A DNA stretch of 64,000 nt, from NCBI GenBank assembly GCA_002696035.1, contig NZQV01000006.1:62001-126000 (forward strand), written 5' to 3'. Source of the stretch: Balneola sp. GTDB lineage: Bacteria; Bacteroidota; Rhodothermia; Balneolales; Balneolaceae. The notes under the pieces were generated by a model that saw nothing but the letters and a program-made list of their open reading frames with translations, was not told the DNA's origin and ran no database searches. Position numbers and translations under genes: made by a program. This document shows positions 46,579 through 55,738 of the stretch, piece after piece. Position 1 is the stretch's first letter. The number at the start of each line of letters is the position of its first letter.

Positions 46579-46653
46579 ATGAAAAACTGGAAGACATTTC
46601 TATTTAAAGTAGTTGTTTTGGTATTAGTGGGCATCGTGATTTTTACAGGCTAG
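46579..46653 (+). CDS. Possible 24-residue membrane peptide
   Basis: A short frame MKNWKTFLFKVVVLVLVGIV followed by IFTG and a TAG stop. It has a charged start and one ideal membrane span, the plan of many bacterial small membrane proteins. It lies in the 394-base gap between glmS and the Hpt gene with no clear Shine-Dalgarno. Unknown function, and it could be chance; the remaining gap shows nothing else. Confidence 0.35.
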   Translation: MKNWKTFLFKVVVLVLVGIVIFTG

Positions 46654-46789
46654 CAGTCAGCCCTGATTTTTTAAATTCCCATGCCAACCATCGGTTTGGT
46701 GTGTGTTATAAATTTCTATTCTACATTAACCTGCCTTAATATTTTTTCGCCCATTCTGTAGCTAAATTGTATCAAATTTAGAGTTAGCT

Positions 46790-47137
46790 ATGACAAAAAT
46801 TGATCTGAGTTATTTAGCGGGTGTTACTGATGGAGATAAAGAGATTATGGGAGAAATGATCGATCTGATCCTTGAAGAAACCCCTATCCATCTTCAGAAT
46901 ATTGTAGAATTCATGGAGAATAAAGAATGGAAAAAGCTGGGAGCTGAAGCACATAAAGTGAAACCGCTTTTCCTCTACGTCGGGCTTACCGAGCTCAAAG
47001 ATCTCGCTCAGGAAATTGAACAATTTGGTAAAACAGAGGAAAACCTTGATCAAATTCCTTCCCTAATCGAAAAACTGGAGTTGGGGTTCAATGAAATTCA
47101 ATCGAAATTGACTGATCAAAAGGAATTATTGGCTTAG
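46790..47137 (+). CDS. Histidine phosphotransfer (Hpt) domain protein
   Basis: 115 residues, a single four-helix Hpt domain. The phosphorylated His is in KKLGAEAHKVKPLFLYVGL; flanking helices EEIMGEMIDLILEETPIHLQNIVEFM and ELKDLAQEIEQFGK match the fold. It should relay phosphate between a hybrid kinase and a response regulator; neither is adjacent. Its 3' end overlaps the convergent acetyltransferase by 12 bases. Confidence 0.88.
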   Translation: MTKIDLSYLAGVTDGDKEIMGEMIDLILEETPIHLQNIVEFMENKEWKKLGAEAHKVKPLFLYVGLTELKDLAQEIEQFGKTEENLDQIPSLIEKLELGFNEIQSKLTDQKELLA

Positions 47138-47581
47138 CGTCATCTGGATGTGATCAATATCATCAACCACATATACTTTTCCTTCAGGTTCAAAGCCTAA
47201 CTCCTGATAATATTTTATCAATGCAGCTTGTGCTTCTATCCGCACAGGAGCACCTTTACATGATTCAATTCCTTTTCTGATCAACTGAGGCCCCAGTCCT
47301 ATTCCGCGAAATCCCGGAGCTACAACAATTCTTCCCAGGCTTGCTTCCTTATCATATTTTGTACCCGGCAAAAATATCCTCAGATAAGCAGCTAAGGTCT
47401 CCCCCTTGTAAAACATCAGGTGATCTGCTTTGTCGTCATCCCCATCTATATCTTCATAAAAACAGGTTTGCTCAATAATAAATACTTGTTGTCTTAACCT
47501 GAGGATCTGCTCCAGTTGCCCCGGTTTAAGCTCACTAAATTCTTTTAAAATGACATCCATAATTTGATCAAATGTAACCAT
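47126..47581 (-). CDS. GNAT-family N-acetyltransferase, ElaA-like
   Basis: About 151 residues. It closely follows the ElaA pattern: ILRLRQQVFIIEQTCFYEDIDGDD, AYLRIF, the acetyl-CoA loop GRIVVAPGFRGIGLGPQLI and the C-terminal AALIKYYQELGFEPEGKVYVVDDIDHIQM. Acetyl acceptor unknown. Start options are 47626, 47581 and 47560; ATG 47581 has AAAGG six bases upstream and is chosen. Confidence 0.9.
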   Translation of the reverse strand: MVTFDQIMDVILKEFSELKPGQLEQILRLRQQVFIIEQTCFYEDIDGDDDKADHLMFYKGETLAAYLRIFLPGTKYDKEASLGRIVVAPGFRGIGLGPQLIRKGIESCKGAPVRIEAQAALIKYYQELGFEPEGKVYVVDDIDHIQMTLSQ

Positions 47582-47633
47582 TCGTTTGCCTTTGCCGTAC
47601 AGCAAGATCAATATCAACCAAAACAATAATACG

Positions 47634-47963
47634 ATGATCTGGGCTTGGCTACTAAATAGTGTTTCTGTTTATGCAACGGCTTCTCTGCTGGAGGGTGTGG
47701 AAATTAAGAATTTTTGGAGTGCAGTGTTTGTTGCAGCAGTTCTTGCAATAATAAATATTTTGATCAAACCTGTTTTGCTTTTTCTGAGCCTCCCTGTCAC
47801 CATTTTAACTTTAGGACTTTTTGTCCTTGTGATCAATGCGATCCTGATCATGCTTGTGGATAAACTTGTTGAGGGCTTTAAAGTGGAGAGCTTCAGCTGG
47901 GCTCTTATCTTTGGCGTGGTGATGTCACTGATCAGCTGGGCTTTGTTCAAACTGTTCGGGTAG
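47634..47963 (+). CDS. Phage holin family IV / YvlD-like membrane protein
   Basis: 109 residues with four predicted membrane spans (VFVAAVLAIINILIKPVLLFL, LPVTILTLGLFVLVINAILIML, WALIFGVVMSLISWALFKLFG). The NxxIKPVLxxLSLPxTIxTLGLF pattern defines the YvlD (COG1950) group, named after holins but widely chromosomal, so phage origin is not implied. The longest frame starts at TTG 47586; ATG 47634 is preferred. Divergent from the acetyltransferase by 52 bases. Confidence 0.87.
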   Translation: MIWAWLLNSVSVYATASLLEGVEIKNFWSAVFVAAVLAIINILIKPVLLFLSLPVTILTLGLFVLVINAILIMLVDKLVEGFKVESFSWALIFGVVMSLISWALFKLFG

Positions 47964-47985
47964 CAGATACTCTCCTGTTTTAAAC

Positions 47986-48023
47986 AAAAAAACCTCCTGA
48001 GCTGTTAGCCCGGAGGTTTTTTT
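47986..48023. terminator. Two-way terminator
   Basis: A/T-flanked stem AAACCTCC / GGAGGTTT with seven A residues before and seven T residues after, between the convergent YvlD-like and isocitrate dehydrogenase genes, so it can end transcripts from both sides. Confidence 0.9.
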
Positions 48024-48042
48024 CAAATATTAGTTCTGTCCA

Positions 48043-49053
48043 TTAAATGTTATCGCAAACTGCTTGCGTGAAGGTCGAGGTGGTTCCTTCCCCTCCAATA
48101 TCCGGCGTACAGTATACTTTTTTCTCCACCAGTGTTTTGTAGATGGCCTTTCGGATATTTTCTGCAACTTGTTTTTGGTCGATGTGCTCAAGCATCATCA
48201 AAGATGAGAATAACAGCGCCAGCGGATTGGCAATATTCTTACCAACAATATCCGGGGCTGAACCATGAACGGCTTCAAACATAGCTGCATCATCCCCAAT
48301 ATTGGCAGCGCCGGTTACACCTAATCCTCCTACAAGACCTGATGCCAGATCAGAAAGGATATCACCAAACAAGTTCGTAGTAACAACCACGTCAAACTGT
48401 CGCGGGCGGATAACCATTTGCATCGCCATATTATCCACGATCACATCCTCAAATTCAATCTCCGGATAATCTTTGGCTACTTTGCGACCCACTTCAAGGA
48501 ATAATCCGGTAGTTAGTTTCAGAATGTTCGCCTTATGCACCAGCGTTACTTTCTTTCGATCATTCTGCTTTGCATATTCAAAGGCAGCACGGATAATTTT
48601 ATTACTTGCTTCCTCTGTTACAACGGCTATGGCTTCTGAATGTCTCTTGTTTTCGCCTTCATCAATCCACTGTTCTTTACCGATATACAAACCTTGAGTA
48701 TTCTCGCGGAAAAGGACCATATCAACATCTCTGAAAGGAGATTCAATACTTGGTAAAGTGTGAGCCGGACGAATGTTGCTGTATAAATTGAATTTCTGAC
48801 GGAGAGCTACATTCACAGATCGAAATCCGGATCCAACGGGAGTGGTAAGTGGTCCCTTTAGTGCAATTCTGTGTTCATCTATAGCTTCAATAGTTTCTTC
48901 AGGAAGGGGATTTCCTACTTCCTCGTGAGCTTTTAATCCGGCAATACATTCAACCCAATTAATTTCTGCACCGGCCTTTTCGAGAATTGTGGTTACCGAA
49001 TTTGTGATTTCAGTTCCTATCCCATCACCAGGAATTAACACTACGTTTTTCAT
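48043..49053 (-). CDS. NAD-dependent isocitrate dehydrogenase (isocitrate/isopropylmalate family)
   Basis: 336 residues of the beta-decarboxylating dehydrogenase family: [40 protein letters not shown] (substrate Ser and Arg residues), [72 protein letters not shown] favours isocitrate over isopropylmalate (which has E-x-x-LL-x-LR), and the length fits the short NAD-type enzyme of the TCA cycle. A homoisocitrate-like specificity cannot be fully excluded. Confidence 0.85.
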   Translation of the reverse strand: MKNVVLIPGDGIGTEITNSVTTILEKAGAEINWVECIAGLKAHEEVGNPLPEETIEAIDEHRIALKGPLTTPVGSGFRSVNVALRQKFNLYSNIRPAHTLPSIESPFRDVDMVLFRENTQGLYIGKEQWIDEGENKRHSEAIAVVTEEASNKIIRAAFEYAKQNDRKKVTLVHKANILKLTTGLFLEVGRKVAKDYPEIEFEDVIVDNMAMQMVIRPRQFDVVVTTNLFGDILSDLASGLVGGLGVTGAANIGDDAAMFEAVHGSAPDIVGKNIANPLALLFSSLMMLEHIDQKQVAENIRKAIYKTLVEKKVYCTPDIGGEGTTSTFTQAVCDNI

Positions 49054-49317
49054 TCAAGATCTAATTTATAGCTTTAAATTTGTGAGGGGTAAATATATTG
49101 ATTTTACCATCCAAATGTGATGTGTTTAAATGGGGTGAATTCAGCCTTCCCTAAGTTTGCATTGTGCTTTCCTGATTTCGCTCAGTATTCCTCATTGAGT
49201 TTTAAAACCATGACAACTGACCTACTAAAAATTTCCGGTTCATAGAGTGATTAGAATTTTATACTCCGGGAATGAAAGCCATCTCAAACAGCTTGTCTAC
49301 AAATAAAACAGGCACCT

Positions 49318-50748
49318 ATGAAAAAATCCTTGGTTTGGTTTCGTAACGATCTTCGTATTCACGATAATGAGGCCCTAATAAAAGGATGTCAGGCCGCCGA
49401 AGTTATTCCGCTGTATTGCATTGATCCGCGACAGTTTGAAAATACCTCTTTCGGCTTCCCAAAAACCGGCTCACACCGTGCACGTTTTTTATTAGAGTCT
49501 CTGCAAGATCTTCGGGAAAGTTTACAAAATATCGGAGCTGACCTCGTCATAAGAACGGGAAAGCCGGAAGAGATTATCCCTGACCTGGCCCAGAAGCACG
49601 ATATCGATCTCGTATTTATCTCCAAAGAAATTACGCGGCAAGAAGTTGATATTGAAGACAGGCTAAAGGAGCGTATTGGTGATAAACTTAGTTTCACCTG
49701 GCAAAGTACACTCCATCATATAAATGATATTCCCTTTAACCAAAATGAGATCCCGAATGTTTTTACTCAGTACAGAAAGAAAACGGAGGACGATACAAAG
49801 ATCCGGAAGGAATATGAACAACCTATCCGGGCCAAATTATCAGAGGGCGTGGAGCCCGGCACAATCCCAACCCTGCAAGATCTTGGGGCTACCGAAATAA
49901 ATGCTGATGAGAGAGCAGTTCTGTCCTTTACCGGTGGCGAAAAAGCAGCTCTTAAACGGTTGCAGGAATATTTCTGGGATGGAGATCACCTTAAAGATTA
50001 CAAGTTTACACGAAATGGACTTTTAGGAGCCGATTTCTCTTCAAAGTTTTCACCCTGGCTGGCCAATGGTGCCCTTTCTGCAAGACGTATTTACTGGGAA
50101 GTGAGAAAATATGAAGAACAGCGTAAAAAGAATGTTTCAACTTACTGGATGCTATTTGAACTGATGTGGAGAGATTATTTTCGGTATTCAGCCTGGAAGC
50201 ATGGTGATATGATCTTTTGGGCCTCCGGAATTCAGAAGTCAAAGAGAGAGTGGCGACAGGATAAAACTGATTTCCAAAAATGGGCTGAAGGTATCACCGG
50301 AATTCCTTTTATTGATGCTAACATGCGTGAATTAAATGCCACGGGTTATATGAGCAACCGGGGCCGACAAAACGTGGCGAGCTTTTTGGCTCAAAACTTG
50401 AACATCGACTGGCGTATGGGAGCTGAATATTTTGAATCTCAGCTTTTGGATTATGATCCCTGCAGCAACTATGGGAACTGGGCATATAATACAACCGTAG
50501 GGCACGACCCCCGGAACCGATACTTTAACATTATAGGTCAGGCTCAGAAATATGATGCCAACGGTGATTATGTGCGAACATGGATTCCTGAACTTAAACA
50601 TGTACCTGACGAATTTATTCATGAACCGCACAAAATGAATCCCGAACAACAAACGTTATTTGACGTAGAAATTGGAGTTAATTACCCCAAACCTATGATA
50701 AACCTGGATGAAAGCTATGAAGAAATCAAAAAACGAGATCAAAAATAG
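49318..50748 (+). CDS. DASH-family cryptochrome/photolyase
   Basis: 476 residues. N-terminal photolyase alpha/beta domain (SLVWFRNDLRIHDNEAL, IPLYCIDPRQFENTSFG with the DASH-typical insert) and the FAD-binding C-terminal domain (FSSKFSPWLANGALSARRIY, ELMWRDYFRYSAWKHG, TGIPFIDANMRELNATGYMSNRGRQNVASFLAQNL, SNYGNWAYNTTVGHDPR). DASH proteins repair cyclobutane dimers in single-stranded DNA and may signal blue light. The 3' end overlaps the DUF3253 gene by 41 bases. Confidence 0.95.
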   Translation: MKKSLVWFRNDLRIHDNEALIKGCQAAEVIPLYCIDPRQFENTSFGFPKTGSHRARFLLESLQDLRESLQNIGADLVIRTGKPEEIIPDLAQKHDIDLVFISKEITRQEVDIEDRLKERIGDKLSFTWQSTLHHINDIPFNQNEIPNVFTQYRKKTEDDTKIRKEYEQPIRAKLSEGVEPGTIPTLQDLGATEINADERAVLSFTGGEKAALKRLQEYFWDGDHLKDYKFTRNGLLGADFSSKFSPWLANGALSARRIYWEVRKYEEQRKKNVSTYWMLFELMWRDYFRYSAWKHGDMIFWASGIQKSKREWRQDKTDFQKWAEGITGIPFIDANMRELNATGYMSNRGRQNVASFLAQNLNIDWRMGAEYFESQLLDYDPCSNYGNWAYNTTVGHDPRNRYFNIIGQAQKYDANGDYVRTWIPELKHVPDEFIHEPHKMNPEQQTLFDVEIGVNYPKPMINLDESYEEIKKRDQK

Positions 50749-50977
50749 AATTCTGGCTTTTTCAAAAAAGCACAGGTCCCAAGAACAAATTAGTCCTACT
50801 GAAGTAACCAAGAATCTTTTTACGGATGTATGGAGAGATCATGTGGATGGAGTCCGAAAAGTGGCCGGTGAATTGCAGAATGCGCGGCTGGTTAAAATCA
50901 CGAAGGGTGGAAAGAAAATAGCGCTGGATGATTCAGGAAACTCTCTCCGGCTTTCATCTTTCACAAATGATGACTAA
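50708..50977 (+). CDS. DUF3253 domain-containing protein
   Basis: 89 residues, basic, with the DUF3253 pattern: IKNRILAFSKKHRSQEQISPTEVTKNLF, WRDHVDGVRKVAGELQNARLVKITKGGKKI. It looks like a small winged-helix protein. The start overlaps the end of the cryptochrome gene (ATG 50708 or 50717), so translation is probably coupled, and such pairing suggests a role linked to light or DNA damage (inference). Confidence 0.85.
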   Translation: MKAMKKSKNEIKNRILAFSKKHRSQEQISPTEVTKNLFTDVWRDHVDGVRKVAGELQNARLVKITKGGKKIALDDSGNSLRLSSFTNDD

Positions 50978-51088
50978 TACTATAAAACGATCTCACTGAT
51001 GGTGTTGACCCTGCAGATGCAGCACGAAAAGGGGGCAAACCGAAGAAAAGGTCAATAATTGAGCAGGTACTGTTGGAAAAAAAGATCA

Positions 51089-51808
51089 TCAGATTCTATT
51101 CCAGATCCATTCAGGTACACACTTGGCAACCCATGCCAATAATCTCCAGCGTTTTGTTACATAAAAAATATTCTTCCTTCTCTGTATTCCTTCGATCATC
51201 TGCTCCGCTGCTTTCTCTACCGAAGCAACCCAAAACATTCCTTTAGCCCGTTCCGTCATTTCCGTCCAGATGTAACCCGCTCTTATTTCTGTGACTGCAA
51301 TATCAGCCTCTACTCTCTTGGCCTTCTGACGATATCCGGTCATGTATGTAGAAATAAAATGCTTTGAGGCCGTATAGGCCGCGGCCTTATGAAAAGCGAC
51401 CAGTGCTGCCATTGAAGACATCCCAACAATTTGTCCGTGCCCCTGTTCTTTAAAATAATCGAATGCAAAATGACATCCGTGTGCAAAAGCAAGAGCATTT
51501 AATTCTATCAGCTTTGATTCGGCTCCCCATGGTGGCAACATTTGAATTCGCCCCATCCCTGCATTTAAGATCATTACATCCATTCCGCCCATTTCTTCGA
51601 TCAATTCCCGGTATGATTCTTCGGCAGCCTCATGCTCCGTCACATCCTGTGCTTTGATATAGGCATTCTCTCCAATGATAGACTTAAGCTCCTCTAAGCG
51701 CTCTTCCCGCCGGCCGATCAACCCCACTTTAAAACCTTGTTTTGCATACTGAAGTGCAAGCTCCCTGCCAATACCTGAAGTTGCACCTGTAATAATGATC
51801 TTCTTCAT
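51089..51808 (-). CDS. SDR-family oxidoreductase
   Basis: 239 residues. GATSGIGRELALQYAKQG is the nucleotide-binding motif, NAGMGRI the NAG turn, the catalytic triad Ser lies in GMSSMAALVAF and Tyr-Lys in YTASKHF. The C-terminal KRWRLLAWVAKCVPEWIWNRI is hydrophobic and could attach to the membrane. Close to the family of YqjQ/dehydrogenase-like SDRs. Substrate unknown; convergent with the cryptochrome-DUF3253 pair. Confidence 0.87.
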   Translation of the reverse strand: MKKIIITGATSGIGRELALQYAKQGFKVGLIGRREERLEELKSIIGENAYIKAQDVTEHEAAEESYRELIEEMGGMDVMILNAGMGRIQMLPPWGAESKLIELNALAFAHGCHFAFDYFKEQGHGQIVGMSSMAALVAFHKAAAYTASKHFISTYMTGYRQKAKRVEADIAVTEIRAGYIWTEMTERAKGMFWVASVEKAAEQMIEGIQRRKNIFYVTKRWRLLAWVAKCVPEWIWNRI

Positions 51809-51827
51809 AATAATTACTGAAACTAAA

Positions 51828-51853
51828 AAAGGCTTCAGAAGCTGAAGCCTTTC
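51828..51853 (-). terminator. Terminator after the DUF6580 gene
   Basis: AAAGGCTTCA / TGAAGCCTTT stem (11 bp including the inner G-C pair) with A residues on the plus strand, so a T tract on the minus strand, just after the stop at 51859. Confidence 0.88.
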
Positions 51854-51858
51854 AAAAT

Positions 51859-52419
51859 TTAGTTGGCTTTTGCTAATTGCAGAGCCGGGACATTTTGCCG
51901 GGCGTATTCAAAAGCTCCAAACATCACCCCGGAATAAATGAGGTCGCCTGCAATGGTATAATGGAAAAATGGAATTCCTGCTCCGTAGCTCATCAATAAC
52001 CCTGATAGGGATTGTGGATAAATCGGACTTCCCAGCCATGCTCCAAAATTTGTGATCAAAAAGAAAATGATGGATGCAGATAAACTTCCTGCAACTACAG
52101 TTTTGAGATTCACTTTCTTCAGAATAAAGATTCCCGCCAGTACGATAAGAGCTATGGAACCATACATCCAGTAGAAACCGGGAGTGAACAACACAAAACC
52201 ATCATAAAAGCTGGCAAATAACAGGTTGTTCACCAGTAAGTCACTCACAAAAAATGCAGCCAACGGGAGCAGAAACGAGAATTTCTTATCAGCAAAATAA
52301 GCTGCTCCAAAAAGAGACATGGCTCCCATAGGAGCAAAATTATAAGGGTGTGGCACCATTCTTGAGAGTGCGGCTATGAGTATAAATCCGGATAGAACTA
52401 AAAAGCGCTTGTTATTCAT
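51859..52419 (-). CDS. DUF6580-family membrane protein, putative transporter
   Basis: 186 residues with five to six membrane spans. The start LSGFILIAALSRMVPHPYNFAPMGAMSLFGAAYF (Arg, Pro and Asn conserved) is the family signature, and the end has FFHYTIAGDLIYSGVMFGAFEYA. This resembles the ECF S-component-like proteins of vitamin uptake, but no function is proven. Confidence 0.85.
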   Translation of the reverse strand: MNNKRFLVLSGFILIAALSRMVPHPYNFAPMGAMSLFGAAYFADKKFSFLLPLAAFFVSDLLVNNLLFASFYDGFVLFTPGFYWMYGSIALIVLAGIFILKKVNLKTVVAGSLSASIIFFLITNFGAWLGSPIYPQSLSGLLMSYGAGIPFFHYTIAGDLIYSGVMFGAFEYARQNVPALQLAKAN

Positions 52420-52453
52420 TGATCTTTTTTAGGCTTGGTTGAACTCCTAAAAT

Positions 52454-52487
52454 AAAAAAAGCATCGCCTCAAATGAAACGATGCTTT
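52454..52487 (-). terminator. Terminator after the YceI gene
   Basis: AAAGCATCG / CGATGCTTT stem with a 12-base loop; the plus-strand A run (52453-52460) gives a T tract on the minus strand, 33 bases after the YceI stop. Confidence 0.88.
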
Positions 52488-52519
52488 GAATAAATTAGAT
52501 TTTTTAAGTCTGCCAGATA

Positions 52520-53134
52520 TTATTCACCTGAAGCTGATGAATTCAGCTCTAAATTCAGGTCAACAGTAACTTCATCACCGATCACGGCATCCGAAGCCCA
52601 GTCTCCTGTTCCTACTGTGTAATCCGTTCTGTCTAAAGTAGTTGAGGCAGTAATACCGGCCACTTTGGTTCCTTCTTTCATTGGATTATCCATAATGCCC
52701 AATAATTTGAAAGGAAGCTCGATGTCTTTTGAAACATCTTTAATTGTTAATGTACCATTTGCCACAAATTCATTCTCACCTGTTCTCTCAATATTAGAGC
52801 TCTTAAAGGTGATGTGTGGCCATTTTTCAGCATTAAAGAAATCCGGTGTTCTTAGGTGACCGTCACGACGCTCGTTCTTGGTATCGATGCTGCCTACCAT
52901 GATCTTTACGTCGATCATGCTTTCTTCCAGATTTTCCGGATCGAAGTTAACTGTGGCTTCATAGTCATTGAATTGACCATTTACCGGAGTAAAGAAGTGC
53001 GTTACTTCGAAGTTCACTGCACTGTGTGCCTTGTCGATGGTCCAGCTTGTCATGGCATATTTTGCCATCGCTATAGTTGATAATGCAAAAATTGTAACTG
53101 CTAGATACGTTGTAATTTTGTTTAATGTTCTCAT
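52520..53134 (-). CDS. YceI family protein
   Basis: 204 residues: signal peptide (AVTIFALSTIAMAKYAM) then the YceI lipocalin-like barrel (WTIDKAHSAVNFEVTHFFTPVNGQFNDYEATVNFD, GHLRTPDFFNAEKWPHITFKSSNI, GTLTIKDVSKDIELPFKLLG). The family binds polyisoprenoid chains such as quinones in the periplasm. It has its own terminator and stands alone. Confidence 0.95.
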   Translation of the reverse strand: MRTLNKITTYLAVTIFALSTIAMAKYAMTSWTIDKAHSAVNFEVTHFFTPVNGQFNDYEATVNFDPENLEESMIDVKIMVGSIDTKNERRDGHLRTPDFFNAEKWPHITFKSSNIERTGENEFVANGTLTIKDVSKDIELPFKLLGIMDNPMKEGTKVAGITASTTLDRTDYTVGTGDWASDAVIGDEVTVDLNLELNSSASGE

Positions 53135-53382
53135 AGAAAAAATAATTGTTCTGTTTTGTGATTTGATGTTTCTCTTTGAACCAGCGTGAAGATAAAATCA
53201 TTCAGTTCAATATTAAACTATTTGATATTAAATTTAATCTATACCACTCATAGGCTTTTTTGTTAGAACATGTAAAACACACAATTCAGGAGAACAAATT
53301 GTTCGATTTTTGGTTTGCATTAATAAACAAAAGCATGTTAGTTAATACATTATAAACCGACACTTAATCCACTAAACTTATT

Positions 53383-53892
53383 ATGAAAACTTTTTTGAAG
53401 CACACCTTAACTATAATTATTGGCATCTTTTTTGTGACTGGAGCCGCCTTTGCTCAGCAGCAGCAAATGCCACAACAGCCCGAGCCTTTAAGTCCTGAGG
53501 AAGTAACCGGTGAAGACTTGGAGATGGTAGCTAGTGTATCTCAGGCTGCTCAAGGTATTCAGCAGGAAGCTGATTCCAAGATGAGAAAAGTTATTGAAGA
53601 AGAGGGAATGGAGTACAATCGTTTTCAGCAAATTATGATGGCGATGCAAAATCCACAAATGGCTCAGCAGATTGATATTTCCAGTGAGGAACAGCAGACT
53701 ATTCAGTCTGTTCAACCTGAACTTCAGCAAATTAACAACGAGGCGCGCACACAGTATATGCAAGCCATCGAAGAAGAAGGGCTTACTCCTCAGAAATTTC
53801 AACAATTGGCTGTTACTATACAATCCAATCAGGAAGTAGCTGATCGTTTTGAAGAAATTAGTAATGAAGGTCAGCCTGAGCAAGAGAACTGA
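53383..53892 (+). CDS. DUF4168 domain-containing secreted protein
   Basis: 169 residues: signal peptide (LTIIIGIFFVTGAAFAQ) followed by a Gln-rich helical region with two similar copies of the segment EEGxxxxxFQQxxMAxQxN (EEGMEYNRFQQIMMAMQNP and EEGLTPQKFQQLAVTIQSN). This is the DUF4168 pattern; function unknown. Its own terminator follows. Confidence 0.82.
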   Translation: MKTFLKHTLTIIIGIFFVTGAAFAQQQQMPQQPEPLSPEEVTGEDLEMVASVSQAAQGIQQEADSKMRKVIEEEGMEYNRFQQIMMAMQNPQMAQQIDISSEEQQTIQSVQPELQQINNEARTQYMQAIEEEGLTPQKFQQLAVTIQSNQEVADRFEEISNEGQPEQEN

Positions 53893-53922
53893 TCAGTCCT
53901 CTTACTTATTCAAGAATTTGAG

Positions 53923-53946
53923 AAACCCGGCTTATGTCGGGTTTTT
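53923..53946 (+). terminator. Terminator after the DUF4168 gene
   Basis: AAACCCG / CGGGTTT stem with an 8-base loop and six T residues; it overlaps the end of the convergent glycosylase gene by two bases. Confidence 0.9.
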
Positions 53947-54544
53947 ATGTACTCAAGCATTTTGACCCCTTCAAAGTAAACCGCCACGGCAATTTGGCAT
54001 CCTCTCCGGCATAGTCAACGCCGACCCTTTGGCTAGCCTCTATCTCTTGCTCAGTAATATTTGCATCTCCCCTTTCCACCCAGATCGTGTCTCCGCACAG
54101 TTTGGTCTTATCCAGTTTTGTTGTGATGCCAAGTGCTTGTGATAATTTACCGGGACCGTTTGTTACCTGTGGTTTAAGTTTCTCTATTCCTCTTCTATCC
54201 AGCATGTTTTTTACACCCAACGTGGGTTCAATGGCCCGTATCAATATGGCATCGGCCTTGCCTTCCTCATTGGTAACAATATTGAACAAGTGATGTATTC
54301 CATAGCAAAGATAAATGTACGCTTGTCCCGGAGGTCCATATAAAGTTTCTGTCCGTTTAGTTCGCACATCTGGAAAAGCGTGGCAGGCGGCATCTGTTCG
54401 CCCATTATAGGCTTCTGTTTCAACAATGATGCCCGAGGTATGCACACCGTCAATGTGAGTGCATAATTTCATTCCGATCAGATCTCGGCTGATCTGAACC
54501 ACATCATCCCGTTCATAAAAAGAGAGAGGAAGTTTTTTCGGCAT
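53945..54544 (-). CDS. DNA-3-methyladenine glycosylase (AAG/MPG type)
   Basis: 199 residues from ATG 54544. Removes alkylated purines in base-excision repair. The fold marks are ISRDLIGMKLCTHIDG, VETEAYNGRTDAACHAFPD (catalytic Glu), GPPGQAYIYLCYGIHHLFNIVT and ILIRAIEPTLG, and NGPGKLSQALGI. It overlaps the stop of the YihY gene by one base (TGATG), so both come from one transcript; the usual longer frame uses GTG 54547. Confidence 0.94.
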   Translation of the reverse strand: MPKKLPLSFYERDDVVQISRDLIGMKLCTHIDGVHTSGIIVETEAYNGRTDAACHAFPDVRTKRTETLYGPPGQAYIYLCYGIHHLFNIVTNEEGKADAILIRAIEPTLGVKNMLDRRGIEKLKPQVTNGPGKLSQALGITTKLDKTKLCGDTIWVERGDANITEQEIEASQRVGVDYAGEDAKLPWRFTLKGSKCLST

Positions 54545-55452
54545 CACGAAATAGCCGTGTAGGGATTCTCCTGAATAGAAGGCCTGTCGATGAGATAAAC
54601 ATCTTTATAAGCTCTGGCAATCATCCCGCTTAATACAAACAACAGTGCGGTATAAAAAGTCCAGACGGCCAGTATGATCAAAACTGTGTATCCCTGATAA
54701 AAATAGCGATAGGTTGCAAATGCGTATTCGAGGTACATACTCACCCCATATTTGGCCAACTCAAAAAGAATAGTATATACGCCTGCGGCCATCAAGGCAA
54801 TGCGGGGTTTGATCTTCCGCTCACTTACAAATCGATATACCACGTACACTACAAAAAAGGCCAGAATAATAGGCAGGACAAAATTCAGGAAATCATAGAT
54901 CCAGGGGAGTTCGATCACCATTTCTGTAAAGGGAATGTCGATCTCGCTGAGATCAAATAAAGAGATCGTGGAAATGGCCAGACTAAAAAACAGAAACACG
55001 ATTCCGATCAAGCTAAAACCAAAGAAGTTGTAGATCACGTCCATGATGGGATGCTTGCGTTCTTTGATGTCGAATACATCAAAAAGGACGTGTTTAAGGC
55101 TGTGGAGCAATCCTTGGGTAAAAAAGAGTAATACAACTATACCTATGATCCCAAAAATACGCCGGGCCCCGATCAGCGGTTCCAGCAAGGTTTCGATGGT
55201 CACTGCTCCCCTAAATACATCATCGCTTTGCGTTTCGTAGGTGAAGCTAGGGAAGAATTCGCGTCCATACCGTACAATTTCATTGAAGGCTTCCTCAGCA
55301 GAAAGCAGGTATCCAATAATAGAAATGAGGATCAACACAAAAGGAACAGCGCAAATAAAAAGATTGAACGTGATGGCTGAGGCGTTGAAGAAGATGTCCT
55401 TCTTGCTTGCCAGCTTCAGTACTCGTTTCCAAAATTCTTTTTGTTTATCCAA
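54544..55452 (-). CDS. YihY/BrkB-family membrane protein
   Basis: 302 residues with about six membrane spans: FFNASAITFNLFICAVPFVLILISI, LLEPLIGARRIFGIIGIVVLLFFTQGL, FFGFSLIGIVFLFFSLAIS, FLNFVLPIILAFFVVYVVYRFV, YQGYTVLIILAVWTFYTALLFVLSGMIA. This matches the YihY/BrkB family of inner-membrane proteins of uncertain function. Start is TTG 55452 with AGG close upstream; no ATG is available. It is translationally coupled to the glycosylase gene. Confidence 0.88.
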   Translation of the reverse strand: MDKQKEFWKRVLKLASKKDIFFNASAITFNLFICAVPFVLILISIIGYLLSAEEAFNEIVRYGREFFPSFTYETQSDDVFRGAVTIETLLEPLIGARRIFGIIGIVVLLFFTQGLLHSLKHVLFDVFDIKERKHPIMDVIYNFFGFSLIGIVFLFFSLAISTISLFDLSEIDIPFTEMVIELPWIYDFLNFVLPIILAFFVVYVVYRFVSERKIKPRIALMAAGVYTILFELAKYGVSMYLEYAFATYRYFYQGYTVLIILAVWTFYTALLFVLSGMIARAYKDVYLIDRPSIQENPYTAIS

Positions 55453-55738
55453 AACCTGCTTCTGATTAGTGAGCCGTTAAAATTCGCAGGATGAGCGGTT
55501 AAATACAAGCGGGATTTAAGCGAGTGGAGAAATGAGCTCAATAAAGAAACCTGGAATGGTTATTAGTCTATTTGTAAATGGTTATTTAGGCTTGCAATTA
55601 ATGTTAAACCACTCCGATTAACTATTGAACCGTTTCCCAATAACCAATAAATCCCCTTTAGTTTTTCAGTCATTTCATTGCTAAGTTCCGCATTCAAAAA
55701 TCAGCAATCTAACAGCTTAAAACACCTATTTACAGCGC

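Noticed and set aside
47634-47963. Prophage remnant based on the holin-like protein
   Set aside because: The YvlD/holin IV family is common in chromosomes and there are no other phage genes nearby.
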